Below the pieces are notes generated by a model. That model made no database searches and was not told the origin of the DNA. It saw only the letters and a program-made list of their open reading frames with translations. The translations under genes and the position numbers were made by a program. 64,000 nt of DNA from assembly GCA_027490155.1 (NCBI GenBank), contig JAIXYP010000013.1, forward strand, positions 25,270-89,269. Direction: 5' to 3'. The DNA is from Cytophagaceae bacterium (GTDB taxonomy: Bacteria; Bacteroidota; Bacteroidia; Cytophagales; Flexibacteraceae). Numbering within the stretch: the first letter of the stretch is position 1; each line of letters starts with the position of its first letter. This document shows positions 27,127-35,555 of this stretch, in pieces.

Positions 27127-27786
27127 TTAGTCTAAGAAGATAGACGAACTAATACCATCTACAGCATGATGGATCATGATCTGGAGGTAGTCGGGCGGAT
27201 ACATCTGAAGAAACCCACGGATGTGTAAAGCCACAATGCCATGGACTAAGGACCAAGCCAAAAGGGTCGAAGTATGTAGGTCATACCTCGGCTGCCTGCC
27301 GCTCTGGATGGCTAACTGAATTGCCTCCTGCATGTACTGGAATGACCCATCATCTTGAGCAGATTCGACCTTTTTGCCAGTTTCAGCATCAAAACAATCG
27401 ACCTCTGGTGAGACATCTGGCAAGTTTTTTTCAAGCCTTTCATGATTCATCAAGAACATCAACTCATAATGCTCAGGATTCTGCAGCGCAAAGTCGATAT
27501 AGGCCCTCCCGATTGCAGTCAGTCTATTGGTTGACTCTACAGCCTCACCTGCAGTACGTATGGCAATATTGAGTTCATCAAAAAACTGATGGAACAAAGC
27601 ATTCAGGATCTCCTGTTTGTCCTTGAAGTAGGTATAGATTGTCCCGGGGCTGTATTCGATCTCACTTGCAATTGCTCGGATGGTCGTCTTCGGAAAACCT
27701 TCGGTCACGAAAAGATGCGCCGCAGCCTGCAGAATGCCTTGCCTCATTTCCTGACGTTCTCGTTCCTTCCGATCTGCGATACTCAT
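27127..27786 (-). CDS. TetR/AcrR-family transcriptional regulator
   Basis: The product has 219 residues. The N-terminal TetR helix-turn-helix spans about 17-60 (ILQAAAHLFVTEGFPKTTI, then YSPGTIYTYFKDKQEIL). The C-terminal half is a helical ligand and dimer domain with no recognisable ligand signature. Its own promoter region holds two 13-bp near-palindromes, one over the -33 element, which predicts autorepression. The TonB receptor gene downstream on the same strand is the most likely further target. Confidence 0.88.
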   Translation of the reverse strand: MSIADRKERERQEMRQGILQAAAHLFVTEGFPKTTIRAIASEIEYSPGTIYTYFKDKQEILNALFHQFFDELNIAIRTAGEAVESTNRLTAIGRAYIDFALQNPEHYELMFLMNHERLEKNLPDVSPEVDCFDAETGKKVESAQDDGSFQYMQEAIQLAIQSGRQPRYDLHTSTLLAWSLVHGIVALHIRGFLQMYPPDYLQIMIHHAVDGISSSIFLD

Positions 27787-27867
27787 TTTGACAATTGCTA
27801 ATTTAGTAAAGGACCTGGCTCATTTGTTACAACTGAACTACAACATCAGTTTGCTTCTGAACCGATG

Positions 27868-27899
27868 CAAACATAGTGAACAAATACACAAACAACAAA
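27868..27899 (-). promoter_or_regulatory. tetR promoter TTTG-N20-TATGTTTG
   Basis: On the plus strand CAAACATA (27868-27875) and CAAA (27896-27899), which read as a -7 TAnnTTTG box and a -33 TTTG on the minus strand with 20 bp between. It lies 82 bp before the tetR ATG. Confidence 0.5.
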
Positions 27900-27908
27900 C
27901 AATGTTTA
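27896..27908. promoter_or_regulatory. Operator candidate 1 for the TetR regulator
   Basis: CAAACAATGTTTA is a 13-bp odd palindrome around a central A with one mismatched outer pair. It overlaps the proposed -33 element, so occupancy would block RNA polymerase. Confidence 0.45.
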
Positions 27909-27932
27909 GTGAATTAATTTTTGATCAGACAT

Positions 27933-27945
27933 TAAACAATGTTCA
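27933..27945. promoter_or_regulatory. Operator candidate 2 for the TetR regulator
   Basis: TAAACAATGTTCA shares the core AAACAATGTT with candidate 1, is palindromic with one mismatch, and is centred 37 bp from it. Confidence 0.45.
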
Positions 27946-27985
27946 TTATGTTGGCTTCATTACCTGTGACTCTGTGAAAAATGGG

Positions 27986-28705
27986 CTAAACAGTAGCTAA
28001 TAACAGGAAAACAGCCGGAATTTTGTTGATCTTAGGTGGGTCGACCTGTTGCCAGTCGCGGACTAACCGGGTCGAGATATACTCGTCAGGACCTGTTAGG
28101 CCAGCTGCCACGCAAAGCATAGTATCTGGGTTCAAGACCTTGAGCATGGTCTGCCAAAGAGAGATATTGCGGTAGGGTGTATCCATAAATAGCTGGGTTC
28201 GGCTCAGTTTGCGGCTTTCGTCCTCCAACTTCTTGAGGGCAGCCACGCGCTCCGTTTCATTGATAGGCAGGTAACCAGAAAAGGTAAAGGACTGACCATT
28301 GAGGCCACTTGCCATCAGGGCCAAAACAAAAGAGGATGGGCCTGTAATTGGTGCCACCCGAAACCGAGCCTGATGGGCAGCCGCCACCAACAGGGCACCT
28401 GGGTCTGCAATGCCCGGGCAGCCTGCCTCGCTAATTACTGCTAAGTCATGACCGTCACGAAGGGCCTTTAGCATTGGCTTTAGCTCTTCGGGTTTGCTGT
28501 TTTTAGTAAGCGTATAAAAAGTGGAATCATCTATCGGGAAATCACGAACTACTCCACGCAAAAGCCTCCTGGCACTCCTTATCTCCTCGACTGCAAAATA
28601 CCGAATGGGCCTAATGGTATCAGCCACTGTAGATGCCATGACGTTGGCAGCGGTGCCATCAGCCAATATATTCGGTATTAGATAGAGAATGCCAGCAGTG
28701 GCCAT
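27986..28705 (-). CDS. RsmI-like SAM-dependent methyltransferase
   Basis: From the ATG at 28705 the product has 239 residues and opens GILYLIPNILADG. Upstream codons overlap the neighbouring gene and are rejected. The tetrapyrrole-methylase fold of RsmI is visible: ISEAGCPGIADPGA (SAM-binding loop), ITGPSSFVLALMASGLNG, FSGYLP and the late FMDTPYRN. RsmI methylates the 2'-O of C1402 in 16S rRNA. The divergent N-terminus marks this as the Bacteroidota paralogue type, whose substrate is less certain. It lies 65 bp after the DUF1207 gene and could share its transcript. Confidence 0.8.
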   Translation of the reverse strand: MATAGILYLIPNILADGTAANVMASTVADTIRPIRYFAVEEIRSARRLLRGVVRDFPIDDSTFYTLTKNSKPEELKPMLKALRDGHDLAVISEAGCPGIADPGALLVAAAHQARFRVAPITGPSSFVLALMASGLNGQSFTFSGYLPINETERVAALKKLEDESRKLSRTQLFMDTPYRNISLWQTMLKVLNPDTMLCVAAGLTGPDEYISTRLVRDWQQVDPPKINKIPAVFLLLATV

Positions 28706-28769
28706 AGTGGAGGTGTTAGGAAATGGGGAATAAGTGGCCTCTACAGATGAGATGACCCAAATGACTTTT

Positions 28770-29759
28770 TTAGAACACTGGGTTGACATAGAGCCCGAGC
28801 CCAACCCACATCACCTTGCCACCCCACTCTTCTGTAGGATAAGTAGGAACAGGATTGATATAGACAGGACCTACCTTTTCGTTCTGCCCATAAGGCAAGT
28901 TGCCAGCATAGGCCTCTAGCAAGAGTGCCACGGTGGTATGCCTCCCTTCGCCATAACCGATGCCTGCTGCGGCCTTTAGGCTTGGGTTATAACCGAGATA
29001 TTGCCAACCCTTAACATCAAACCCAGCCAGCATGTGGAAGGGAGAGTTACCTTGGCTGAAATGACGGTTGAATAGCATCCCGAACTGGTACATAAACTGC
29101 TCGCGGGGGCTGTTGACCCTTGCAATTGCACCTAGACCAGCATAGAACCTAAAAGGTCCCATGTAGCGGGTGGCCACAAAGTCGATCATTTCGTAGTTGG
29201 CCGGTGAGGCAGTATAGCTTTGGAAGTTGGACACGCCCCTTCTTATGAAAACATCATCCCCAAGGTGGCTGCTGAGGTGGTACCAACGTGCCCGAAAGGA
29301 CCAATCGTTATGACCAAACTGGTATTGAAACCCCACCTTATAGTCTGCATTAAGCATATTGCGTTGCCGTTCGCCTTTTACGACTAGCCACTCGAACTGT
29401 GTAAAGTTCGTGAGCTCGACATTGATCTGGTGGTGCCAACCCTTGGTACTTGTCCGGTGCCAAATGCCTTTGCTGAAGCCGATCCCGAACGGAACATAAA
29501 GGTCATCCCCTAATTTGGATCCTTGATTGGCCATTCGGTTGATCGAACCATAGCTTTGGGCCTCTAGCGGATCAAGGATCAAAGGTTCGAAGACTTGTGT
29601 GCGTGGGAACCATGTCGTTTGGCCTGTTGCATGGGTAATATCCGAACCATGGTCCGAGTCTGATGTCTGGGCCCAAATGGAAGTGGAGCTGACCAAAGCA
29701 AAGACAATGGCCAAAACCATAACCTGCCAATCTGGCACTGAAACAACTGACCTAGACAT
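28770..29759 (-). CDS. DUF1207 exported protein, outer-membrane barrel-like
   Basis: From the ATG at 29759 the product has 329 residues with a signal peptide ending SIWAQ. The family hallmark follows: FPRTQVFEPLILDPLEAQSYG, then GFSKGIW. Alternating aromatic strands and the C-terminal LGLYVNPVF suggest a small beta barrel in the outer membrane. DUF1207 has no defined function. The gene is divergent from nuoN (172 bp apart). Confidence 0.75.
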   Translation of the reverse strand: MSRSVVSVPDWQVMVLAIVFALVSSTSIWAQTSDSDHGSDITHATGQTTWFPRTQVFEPLILDPLEAQSYGSINRMANQGSKLGDDLYVPFGIGFSKGIWHRTSTKGWHHQINVELTNFTQFEWLVVKGERQRNMLNADYKVGFQYQFGHNDWSFRARWYHLSSHLGDDVFIRRGVSNFQSYTASPANYEMIDFVATRYMGPFRFYAGLGAIARVNSPREQFMYQFGMLFNRHFSQGNSPFHMLAGFDVKGWQYLGYNPSLKAAAGIGYGEGRHTTVALLLEAYAGNLPYGQNEKVGPVYINPVPTYPTEEWGGKVMWVGLGLYVNPVF

Positions 29760-29905
29760 CTTTGTTGAGTTTTCGGGTGGTAGGGTGAGCGGACAAGGGT
29801 GATGAAAAACCAAAGACCGATCGCTAAAACTACTGCATTCGGCCTAGTCCGCAAAAGTCCACCCATCACAACGCAAGATTATAGTCCCAGCTTGACAATC
29901 TAATA

Positions 29906-29913
29906 TAACTTTG
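29906..29913 (+). promoter_or_regulatory. TAACTTTG -7 box before nuoN
   Basis: A full TAnnTTTG match 17 bp before the ATG. No well-placed TTG upstream (the nearest is 11 bp away). Confidence 0.3.
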
Positions 29914-29930
29914 CCACCAGACAATCTGGT

Positions 29931-31535
29931 ATGCCCTTCACTACCATCATGCCCTCCCCTACCAGCCCTGAGCTATCGGCCCTGATCCAGAATCAGGATC
30001 TGATGCCATGGTTGTTGCCGGAGGTGATCCTACTTATCGGCAGCCTATTGTTATTGCTATTGGGCATGATAAGCCCTAAGGTCAGGCGTGGTGAACATGG
30101 CAAACTCCAGCTAGTCATCGCCTGTTTGTTTGTAGGTGCAAGCTCGGTTGCAAGCATTAGCTTGGTTCCAGCCCAAACGCTCAACTTGGCAAATGGGATG
30201 CTCCAGATAAGCCCATTTGCGGCTGGTATCCGGACCTTGACAGCCATGGCTGTGATGCTCAGTATGTTCTTAGTACGCCCAAGGGAAGAGCTAGGCCGCC
30301 ACATTACTGAAAAGCTATACCTCATGCTCAGCATGGGGCTTGGCCTAAATTTACTTTGCCTGAGTAGTCATTTCTTGACCGCATACATTGGTCTTGAGAT
30401 TGCAAGTATATCAGCTTGGATACTGACAGGCTTCAGCTGGACAGGACAGGCCAAACAAGCAGCGCTAAAGTACTTTGTATTTGGTGCGGTGGCTAGTGCC
30501 TGCATGCTCTATGGTGCCAGCTGGATTTATGGCTTAACAGGATCATTGCAGATGACAGACCCTGCCTTCCTCCAGCGGCTTTGGTCGGCGGATGAAGTAG
30601 TAGTCACGATGGCCTTTGGCTTGGTGCTGAGTGGCATCTTGTTCAAAATATCGGCAATCCCGCTGCACTTTTGGGCCCCTGATGTTTATGCAGCGGCCCC
30701 ATTGCCTGTGGTTGCACTTTTCAGCACCGCACCGAAGATTGCCGCCTTAGGGTTCCTTTGGCACTTGATATATGCCTTTGCACCCATCAGCAGTTGCTTT
30801 GGGCTATTGTGCTTGGTGGCAGGAACAACCCTCACAGTTGGCAATTTGGCAGCCCTTAGCCAGCAAAACTTCCGTAAACTAATGGCATGGTCATCGATCG
30901 GCCAGGGTGGATTTTTGATTAGCGCACTGCTTTGTGGCACCGAGATCGGGCGTGATGCGGCCTTGATCTACTCCTTATTCTATACTATCGCCAATGTCTG
31001 CGTGTTCGAGCTAATTAGGCTCGCGAGCAAGGATAAACAACACAATGCAGACTATTTACCATCATTGGCAGGACTAGGTTTACAAAACAAACAAGCACTG
31101 TATTGGGGCCTCCTGAGCTTAGTGGCCTTGCTGAGCTTGGTAGGTTTGCCACCAACAGGGGGATTTACGGCTAAGTTCATTGTCTTCACCGCCCTGCTAG
31201 AGCAATATGATCGGGGTGGTAACTGGTGGGTTATGGCCCTGTTGATATTAGGATTACTCAACACAGTACTCGCCTTATTCTACTACCTCCGGATACCCTA
31301 CCTGCTGTTTATGCGGCCTGCACGAGTGTCGGGGCAAGCCTCCTTGATAGCTAACCCAGCCAAGATAGCCAAACCTGAATTACAACCATCCTTCTCAGCG
31401 AATCAGCAAGCAATAAACCTGACAATAAGGCTCAGAACCAATGGCTTGGTATTACTTTTGTGTATCCTGTTGGTAGTAGGATTTCTGAAAATCGACTGGA
31501 TCTTGACCCTGTTGCAGCTCCGGATGCACGAATAG
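29931..31535 (+). CDS. nuoN: NADH-quinone oxidoreductase subunit N
   Basis: The product has 534 residues with about 14 membrane helices. Antiporter-like subunit N motifs: E156 in YIGLEIASISAWIL, K239 in LFKISAIPLHFWAPDVYAAAP, K269 in STAPKIAALGFL and K in FRKLMAWSSIGQGGF. It pumps protons as part of respiratory complex I. As with nuoL at 3328, none of the other nuo genes flank it. purF follows 102 bp downstream. Confidence 0.9.
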   Translation: MPFTTIMPSPTSPELSALIQNQDLMPWLLPEVILLIGSLLLLLLGMISPKVRRGEHGKLQLVIACLFVGASSVASISLVPAQTLNLANGMLQISPFAAGIRTLTAMAVMLSMFLVRPREELGRHITEKLYLMLSMGLGLNLLCLSSHFLTAYIGLEIASISAWILTGFSWTGQAKQAALKYFVFGAVASACMLYGASWIYGLTGSLQMTDPAFLQRLWSADEVVVTMAFGLVLSGILFKISAIPLHFWAPDVYAAAPLPVVALFSTAPKIAALGFLWHLIYAFAPISSCFGLLCLVAGTTLTVGNLAALSQQNFRKLMAWSSIGQGGFLISALLCGTEIGRDAALIYSLFYTIANVCVFELIRLASKDKQHNADYLPSLAGLGLQNKQALYWGLLSLVALLSLVGLPPTGGFTAKFIVFTALLEQYDRGGNWWVMALLILGLLNTVLALFYYLRIPYLLFMRPARVSGQASLIANPAKIAKPELQPSFSANQQAINLTIRLRTNGLVLLLCILLVVGFLKIDWILTLLQLRMHE

Positions 31536-31637
31536 TCACCCTGTAGATCAAACTAGGCCATTACTAGAGATCAGCATACGTTTCACCCTTGGCCCAAGCC
31601 ATAGCCCAGATCCTTTTCACCGAGGGATGCACCAACC

Positions 31638-33503
31638 ATGAGCGACGCAATCAAACACGAGTGCGGCATAGCCATCATCAGGCTGCGCAAGCCTTATGCC
31701 CACTATGTCGAAAAGTACCGCAACCCAAAGTGGGCCGCAGACAAGATGTACTTGCTGATGGAAAAGCAACACAACCGTGGCCAAGATGGCGCAGGTGTAG
31801 CCAACATCAAGCTAGCGGTGCAACCCGGGTCGCAATACATCTACAGGCAGCGCTCGGTCGAGTCCCAGCCCTTGGTGGACATCTTCAAACGGGTTGGGAA
31901 AAAATTCAAAAAGGCATGGGAAGAACATCCTGAGCTTTATCACGATGCCGATTGGCTGATGAAAAACGTGGACTACACGGGCGAAGTCTGGCTTGGGCAC
32001 TTGCGGTACGGCACGCATAGTGCTAACTCAATCGACAGTTGCCACCCTATGTTGCGGGCCAATAGCTGGCGAAGCCGCAACTTAGTCTTGGCTGGTAACT
32101 TCAACATGACGAACGTTGATGAGCTGTTTGCAAAACTCATTGAGCTAGGCCAACACCCCAAAGAACGTGTTGATACTGTCACGGTGATGGAAAAAATAGG
32201 CCATTTCTTGGACGAAGAGGCTCAGCGGCAGTTTGACTACCTAAAAGCTAACTTTCAAGAAGGTCCTGAACTAAGTGCCGCCATTGAGCGTGCTATTGAC
32301 CTAGCAAGGGTTTTGCAACGGTCTTGCCGTGACTTTGATGGTGGATATGCAATGGCTGGGTTAACAGGGTATGGAGCCGCCTTTGTGGCCCGTGACCCTA
32401 ATGGCATCCGCCCCGCATATTATTATGCAAATGACGAGGTCGTCGTTGTCGCAAGCGAAAAGCCTGCCATCAAAACTGCATTTGGCGCCAACTACGAGGA
32501 AATTATTGAGATCAAACCAGGGTATGCCCTAATCATTGGCCATGACGGCAATTTTAGCCAACATCAGTTCATCGAGCCTAGACCCAAAAAGAGCTGCAGT
32601 TTCGAGCGGATCTACTTCAGCCGAGGTACCGACCCAGAAATCTATCAGGAGCGCAAAAAACTAGGTGAGCTCTTAGGACCTCAAGTTTTGGAGGCCACCG
32701 ACTATGACCTCGACAATACTGTCTTCAGTTATATACCAAACACTGCCGAAACAGCCTACATGGGGCTAATCTCTGGCATTGATAACATCGTAGAGAAGGC
32801 AAAAGATGGTGACTTTGGTGGCCATAAGCTCCGTAGGCCAAGGGTCGAAAAGCTTGTGATCAAGGACGTCAAGATGCGCACATTCATCACCAACGACTCG
32901 GACAGGGATGACCTCGTAAGCCATGTCTATGATACAACCTACGAAGTCATTAACAAACACGAGGACACCATAGTGGTAATTGATGATAGCATTGTGCGCG
33001 GAACCACCCTCGAAAAGTCTATCCTGACGATGCTCAACAAGCTAGAGGCCAAACACATTATCATCGTTTCGTCGGCCCCACAAATACGGTATCCCGACTG
33101 TTATGGCATTGACATGAGTAGGATGAAGGAATTCGTGGCCTTCCGGGCTGTGATCGCCTTACTGACAGAGCGTGGCCTAGACAGCCTCATTGACCAGACG
33201 TACGATGCCTGCCTAGCTGCAATCCATAACGAAACAAGTAAGGAAGAAAACTTGGTCAAACGGCTTTACGCTCCGTTCACCGACCAAGAGATTTCGGACA
33301 AAATCGCTGAAATCGTAACGCCTAAGCAAATGAAGGCCAAAGTTTCTATCATCTTCCAGACGGTCGAAAATCTTCATAAGGCTTGCCCTAACCATACGGG
33401 GGATTGGTATTTCACAGGGGACTATCCAACACCAGGAGGTAATAAGGTCGTAAACCAAGCCTTTGTTAACTATATGCAAGGCAAAACTGTACGTGCCTAT
33501 TAG
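31638..33503 (+). CDS. purF: Amidophosphoribosyltransferase, long Bacteroidota form
   Basis: The product has 621 residues, about 100 more than the E. coli enzyme. A short propeptide (1-8) precedes the nucleophile C9 of the class II glutamine amidotransferase domain (CGIA, with QHNRGQDGAG, HLRYGTHS and GNFNMTN). The phosphoribosyltransferase half carries SRGTDPEIYQERKKLG and the PRPP loop VVIDDSIVRGTT (446-457). Extra length lies in inserts around 60-110 and 385-410 and in the C-terminal extension (about 530-621). It makes 5-phosphoribosylamine, the first step of purine synthesis. Hpt (46827) covers salvage in the same window. Confidence 0.88.
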   Translation: MSDAIKHECGIAIIRLRKPYAHYVEKYRNPKWAADKMYLLMEKQHNRGQDGAGVANIKLAVQPGSQYIYRQRSVESQPLVDIFKRVGKKFKKAWEEHPELYHDADWLMKNVDYTGEVWLGHLRYGTHSANSIDSCHPMLRANSWRSRNLVLAGNFNMTNVDELFAKLIELGQHPKERVDTVTVMEKIGHFLDEEAQRQFDYLKANFQEGPELSAAIERAIDLARVLQRSCRDFDGGYAMAGLTGYGAAFVARDPNGIRPAYYYANDEVVVVASEKPAIKTAFGANYEEIIEIKPGYALIIGHDGNFSQHQFIEPRPKKSCSFERIYFSRGTDPEIYQERKKLGELLGPQVLEATDYDLDNTVFSYIPNTAETAYMGLISGIDNIVEKAKDGDFGGHKLRRPRVEKLVIKDVKMRTFITNDSDRDDLVSHVYDTTYEVINKHEDTIVVIDDSIVRGTTLEKSILTMLNKLEAKHIIIVSSAPQIRYPDCYGIDMSRMKEFVAFRAVIALLTERGLDSLIDQTYDACLAAIHNETSKEENLVKRLYAPFTDQEISDKIAEIVTPKQMKAKVSIIFQTVENLHKACPNHTGDWYFTGDYPTPGGNKVVNQAFVNYMQGKTVRAY

Positions 33504-33528
33504 GCTATCTTGGTTTATTGGTTTGCCT

Positions 33529-33984
33529 TTACTTATCCGGACTAAGCTTGAACCTAAAGGGAATCAGGACGAAGTCTGGCACAAGTTGGCCTTTAGCATT
33601 ATTTGCAGGTTTCCATGCTGGCATCAAACGAACAATACGGAGAGCCTCCTCCCCTAGGGATTCTTCTGTTTGTTTACCACGTGAGTAGACTAATGATAGG
33701 CTGTCAAGACGACCGCTGGTTAACACACGTGCACGTACATAGACAATACCCTGCAACCCAGCCTGCTTAGCATCGTCAGGGTATTGTAAATTAGTTTGGA
33801 TAAAGCGGATTAGGGCCTCTTGGCCTCCTTTGAAAGTCGGAGGAGCTGGATTTAGGTTTGGATCGGTTTGGTTTGGGGAGTAAACACAAGAGTATGAACC
33901 AGGGTTGGTCAGCGGAATTGGTAGCCCAACAGACTGACTTTGCAATCCAGAAGTCAATAAAATTAGGGAAATTAGGCTTTTCAT
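33529..33984 (-). CDS. TonB C-terminal-domain protein, exported
   Basis: The product has 151 residues. A signal peptide (about 1-18) leads to a short linker and a TonB-C domain (about 50-145: FKGGQEALIRFIQTNLQYP, then DAKQAGLQGIVYVRARV and LVYSRG). Unlike true TonB it has no membrane anchor plus Pro-rich spacer, so it may be a stand-alone periplasmic relative, a group common in Bacteroidota. Its role is unknown. It converges on purF and diverges from the lipoprotein gene. Confidence 0.75.
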   Translation of the reverse strand: MKSLISLILLTSGLQSQSVGLPIPLTNPGSYSCVYSPNQTDPNLNPAPPTFKGGQEALIRFIQTNLQYPDDAKQAGLQGIVYVRARVLTSGRLDSLSLVYSRGKQTEESLGEEALRIVRLMPAWKPANNAKGQLVPDFVLIPFRFKLSPDK

Positions 33985-34060
33985 ATCAGATCAGGGGCAT
34001 GATGTACTACATTAGAGTGATCGTACCCATGCCCACGAAAACCGAATTTAACCTTTTCTA

Positions 34061-34753
34061 ATGAGTCAAGCAACATTCACCTCCTATTGGCGCAGGGCCA
34101 ACAACATAACAATCGGTTTAATCAGCATCTGTTTAATGGGCTTTGGCCTTATTAGCTGCAGTGGTAACAAAAGTCAGAATGACGAGGATGTGGATGATAG
34201 CATTACAGAATTTAGACCTGGTACAGGATCGAATTATGTGGCCTACAAACTAGAAAATGATAGTGTTGAGTTCCTGAGCAATGAGGCTGTCAGCAACGAG
34301 TTCAAGATTCATGTATCCAAATTTGCAGACAGTAGACGCGCTCGCGAAGCCAACTACGAAACTGGACAGGACGCCGTCAACCCTAATTTTGCGATGGACT
34401 CTCTCAATTTCGCAAAGGTCTATCCACTAAAATTAAATGCCCAAAACTGGTATTTGGTTGCTGAAGCTAAGCACCAAAACAATATCGAAAAAATGCTAAT
34501 TGGAGTGAGCCTGGCCTGGAAAAAAGACAGCCTTATGATCGACCCAGCTGGCACACTTTACACCTGTCTGGTCAAAAACAGCTGCCCAGACCCGAAGTTC
34601 AAGATCGTAGAAGGCAAAATCAATGGGTTCGACCTTGGCCAAGATCCCGCCGCGGCCAACTGTCAACCCTATATCTCAATCCAGACGCAAAACGCTGCAG
34701 AGGCCGAGCAAAAAGCCAAGGATGCAGCAAAAGTAGATCAGGAACGCTTTTAG
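34061..34753 (+). CDS. Lipoprotein of unknown function
   Basis: The product has 230 residues. An N-terminal hydrophobic stretch ends in the lipobox GLISC (lipidated Cys near 33), followed by the acidic linker NDEDVDD. The mature part has no family I recognise. It contains several Cys residues (CLVKNSCP) and a charged helical tail rich in Ala/Lys/Glu. The polysaccharide deacetylase gene starts 15 bp after it, so the two probably form an operon. Confidence 0.7.
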   Translation: MSQATFTSYWRRANNITIGLISICLMGFGLISCSGNKSQNDEDVDDSITEFRPGTGSNYVAYKLENDSVEFLSNEAVSNEFKIHVSKFADSRRAREANYETGQDAVNPNFAMDSLNFAKVYPLKLNAQNWYLVAEAKHQNNIEKMLIGVSLAWKKDSLMIDPAGTLYTCLVKNSCPDPKFKIVEGKINGFDLGQDPAAANCQPYISIQTQNAAEAEQKAKDAAKVDQERF

Positions 34754-34768
34754 TATCCAAGGTTAGGA

Positions 34769-35422
34769 ATGGCATTTTATCCCCACCGTAATCCCCGCTG
34801 GCTGACTAGAATCATTTCGATGGTCAGGCCAGGATTTTGGTGGCACGGACCAGAGACTAAAAACAGTATCTACATCACATTTGATGATGGCCCAATCCCT
34901 GAGGTGACACCCTTTGTGCTGGCTCAATTGGCAACGCATAGCGCAAAGGCAACGTTTTTCTGCCTCGGCAAAAACGTTGATCAGAATCCTGACTTGTATA
35001 GGCAAATAGTAGCGGAAGGACATACGGTCGGCAGCCATACCTACAACCACCCCAATGGCCGCAAAGTGGACGTCCAGGCTTACCACCAAGAGGTAGAAAT
35101 GGGCCAAGCCGCACAGGATCGACTTATACCAAGGTCTGATGCACCACTTTTGTTTAGGCCTCCTTATGGCAGGCTGCGAAGCAGTCAGGCAAAGTGGCTC
35201 AAGTCTAACGGATATCAAATTGTACTCTGGGAGGTCCTCAGTGGGGATTTTGACCTTAACCTATCTCCTGCTGATTGTGCAGCCAATACCTGCAAGGCAA
35301 TCAGACCGGGTAGTATCATTGTGTTCCATGATAGTCTAAAGGCCAAAGACAGGCTAGAGGTAGCCTTGCCAGCGGTCTTAGCCTATGCCGAACAACAGGG
35401 CTGGACAGTGGCTGCCTTATAG
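34769..35422 (+). CDS. NodB-type polysaccharide deacetylase
   Basis: The product has 217 residues covering one NodB domain: TFDDGP (metal and catalytic Asp), SHTYNH (H-x3-x-H metal site), RPPYGR, and the late VFHDS with the catalytic His. No signal peptide is evident. Family members remove N-acetyl groups from peptidoglycan or chitin-like glycans, and the substrate is not defined here. It lies 15 bp after the lipoprotein gene. Confidence 0.88.
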   Translation: MAFYPHRNPRWLTRIISMVRPGFWWHGPETKNSIYITFDDGPIPEVTPFVLAQLATHSAKATFFCLGKNVDQNPDLYRQIVAEGHTVGSHTYNHPNGRKVDVQAYHQEVEMGQAAQDRLIPRSDAPLLFRPPYGRLRSSQAKWLKSNGYQIVLWEVLSGDFDLNLSPADCAANTCKAIRPGSIIVFHDSLKAKDRLEVALPAVLAYAEQQGWTVAAL

Positions 35423-35478
35423 CTAGATCCGAAATCTGGATTATTATAATTCAGTATGTCAAGTGTTTAACTACCAAT

Positions 35479-35511
35479 AAGCCCTAGTTACAAAAACGGC
35501 AACTAGGGCTT
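35479..35511. terminator. Hairpin between convergent genes
   Basis: Perfect 11-bp stem (35479-35489 with 35501-35511), 11-nt loop. It serves as a shared terminator candidate for the NodB gene (plus) and the Ig-like lipoprotein gene (minus). T-runs are weak on both sides. Confidence 0.55.
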
Positions 35512-35555
35512 AAATTGGGTGTTACTAGGATGGCCTCAAAACGCAACTAAGGTGA

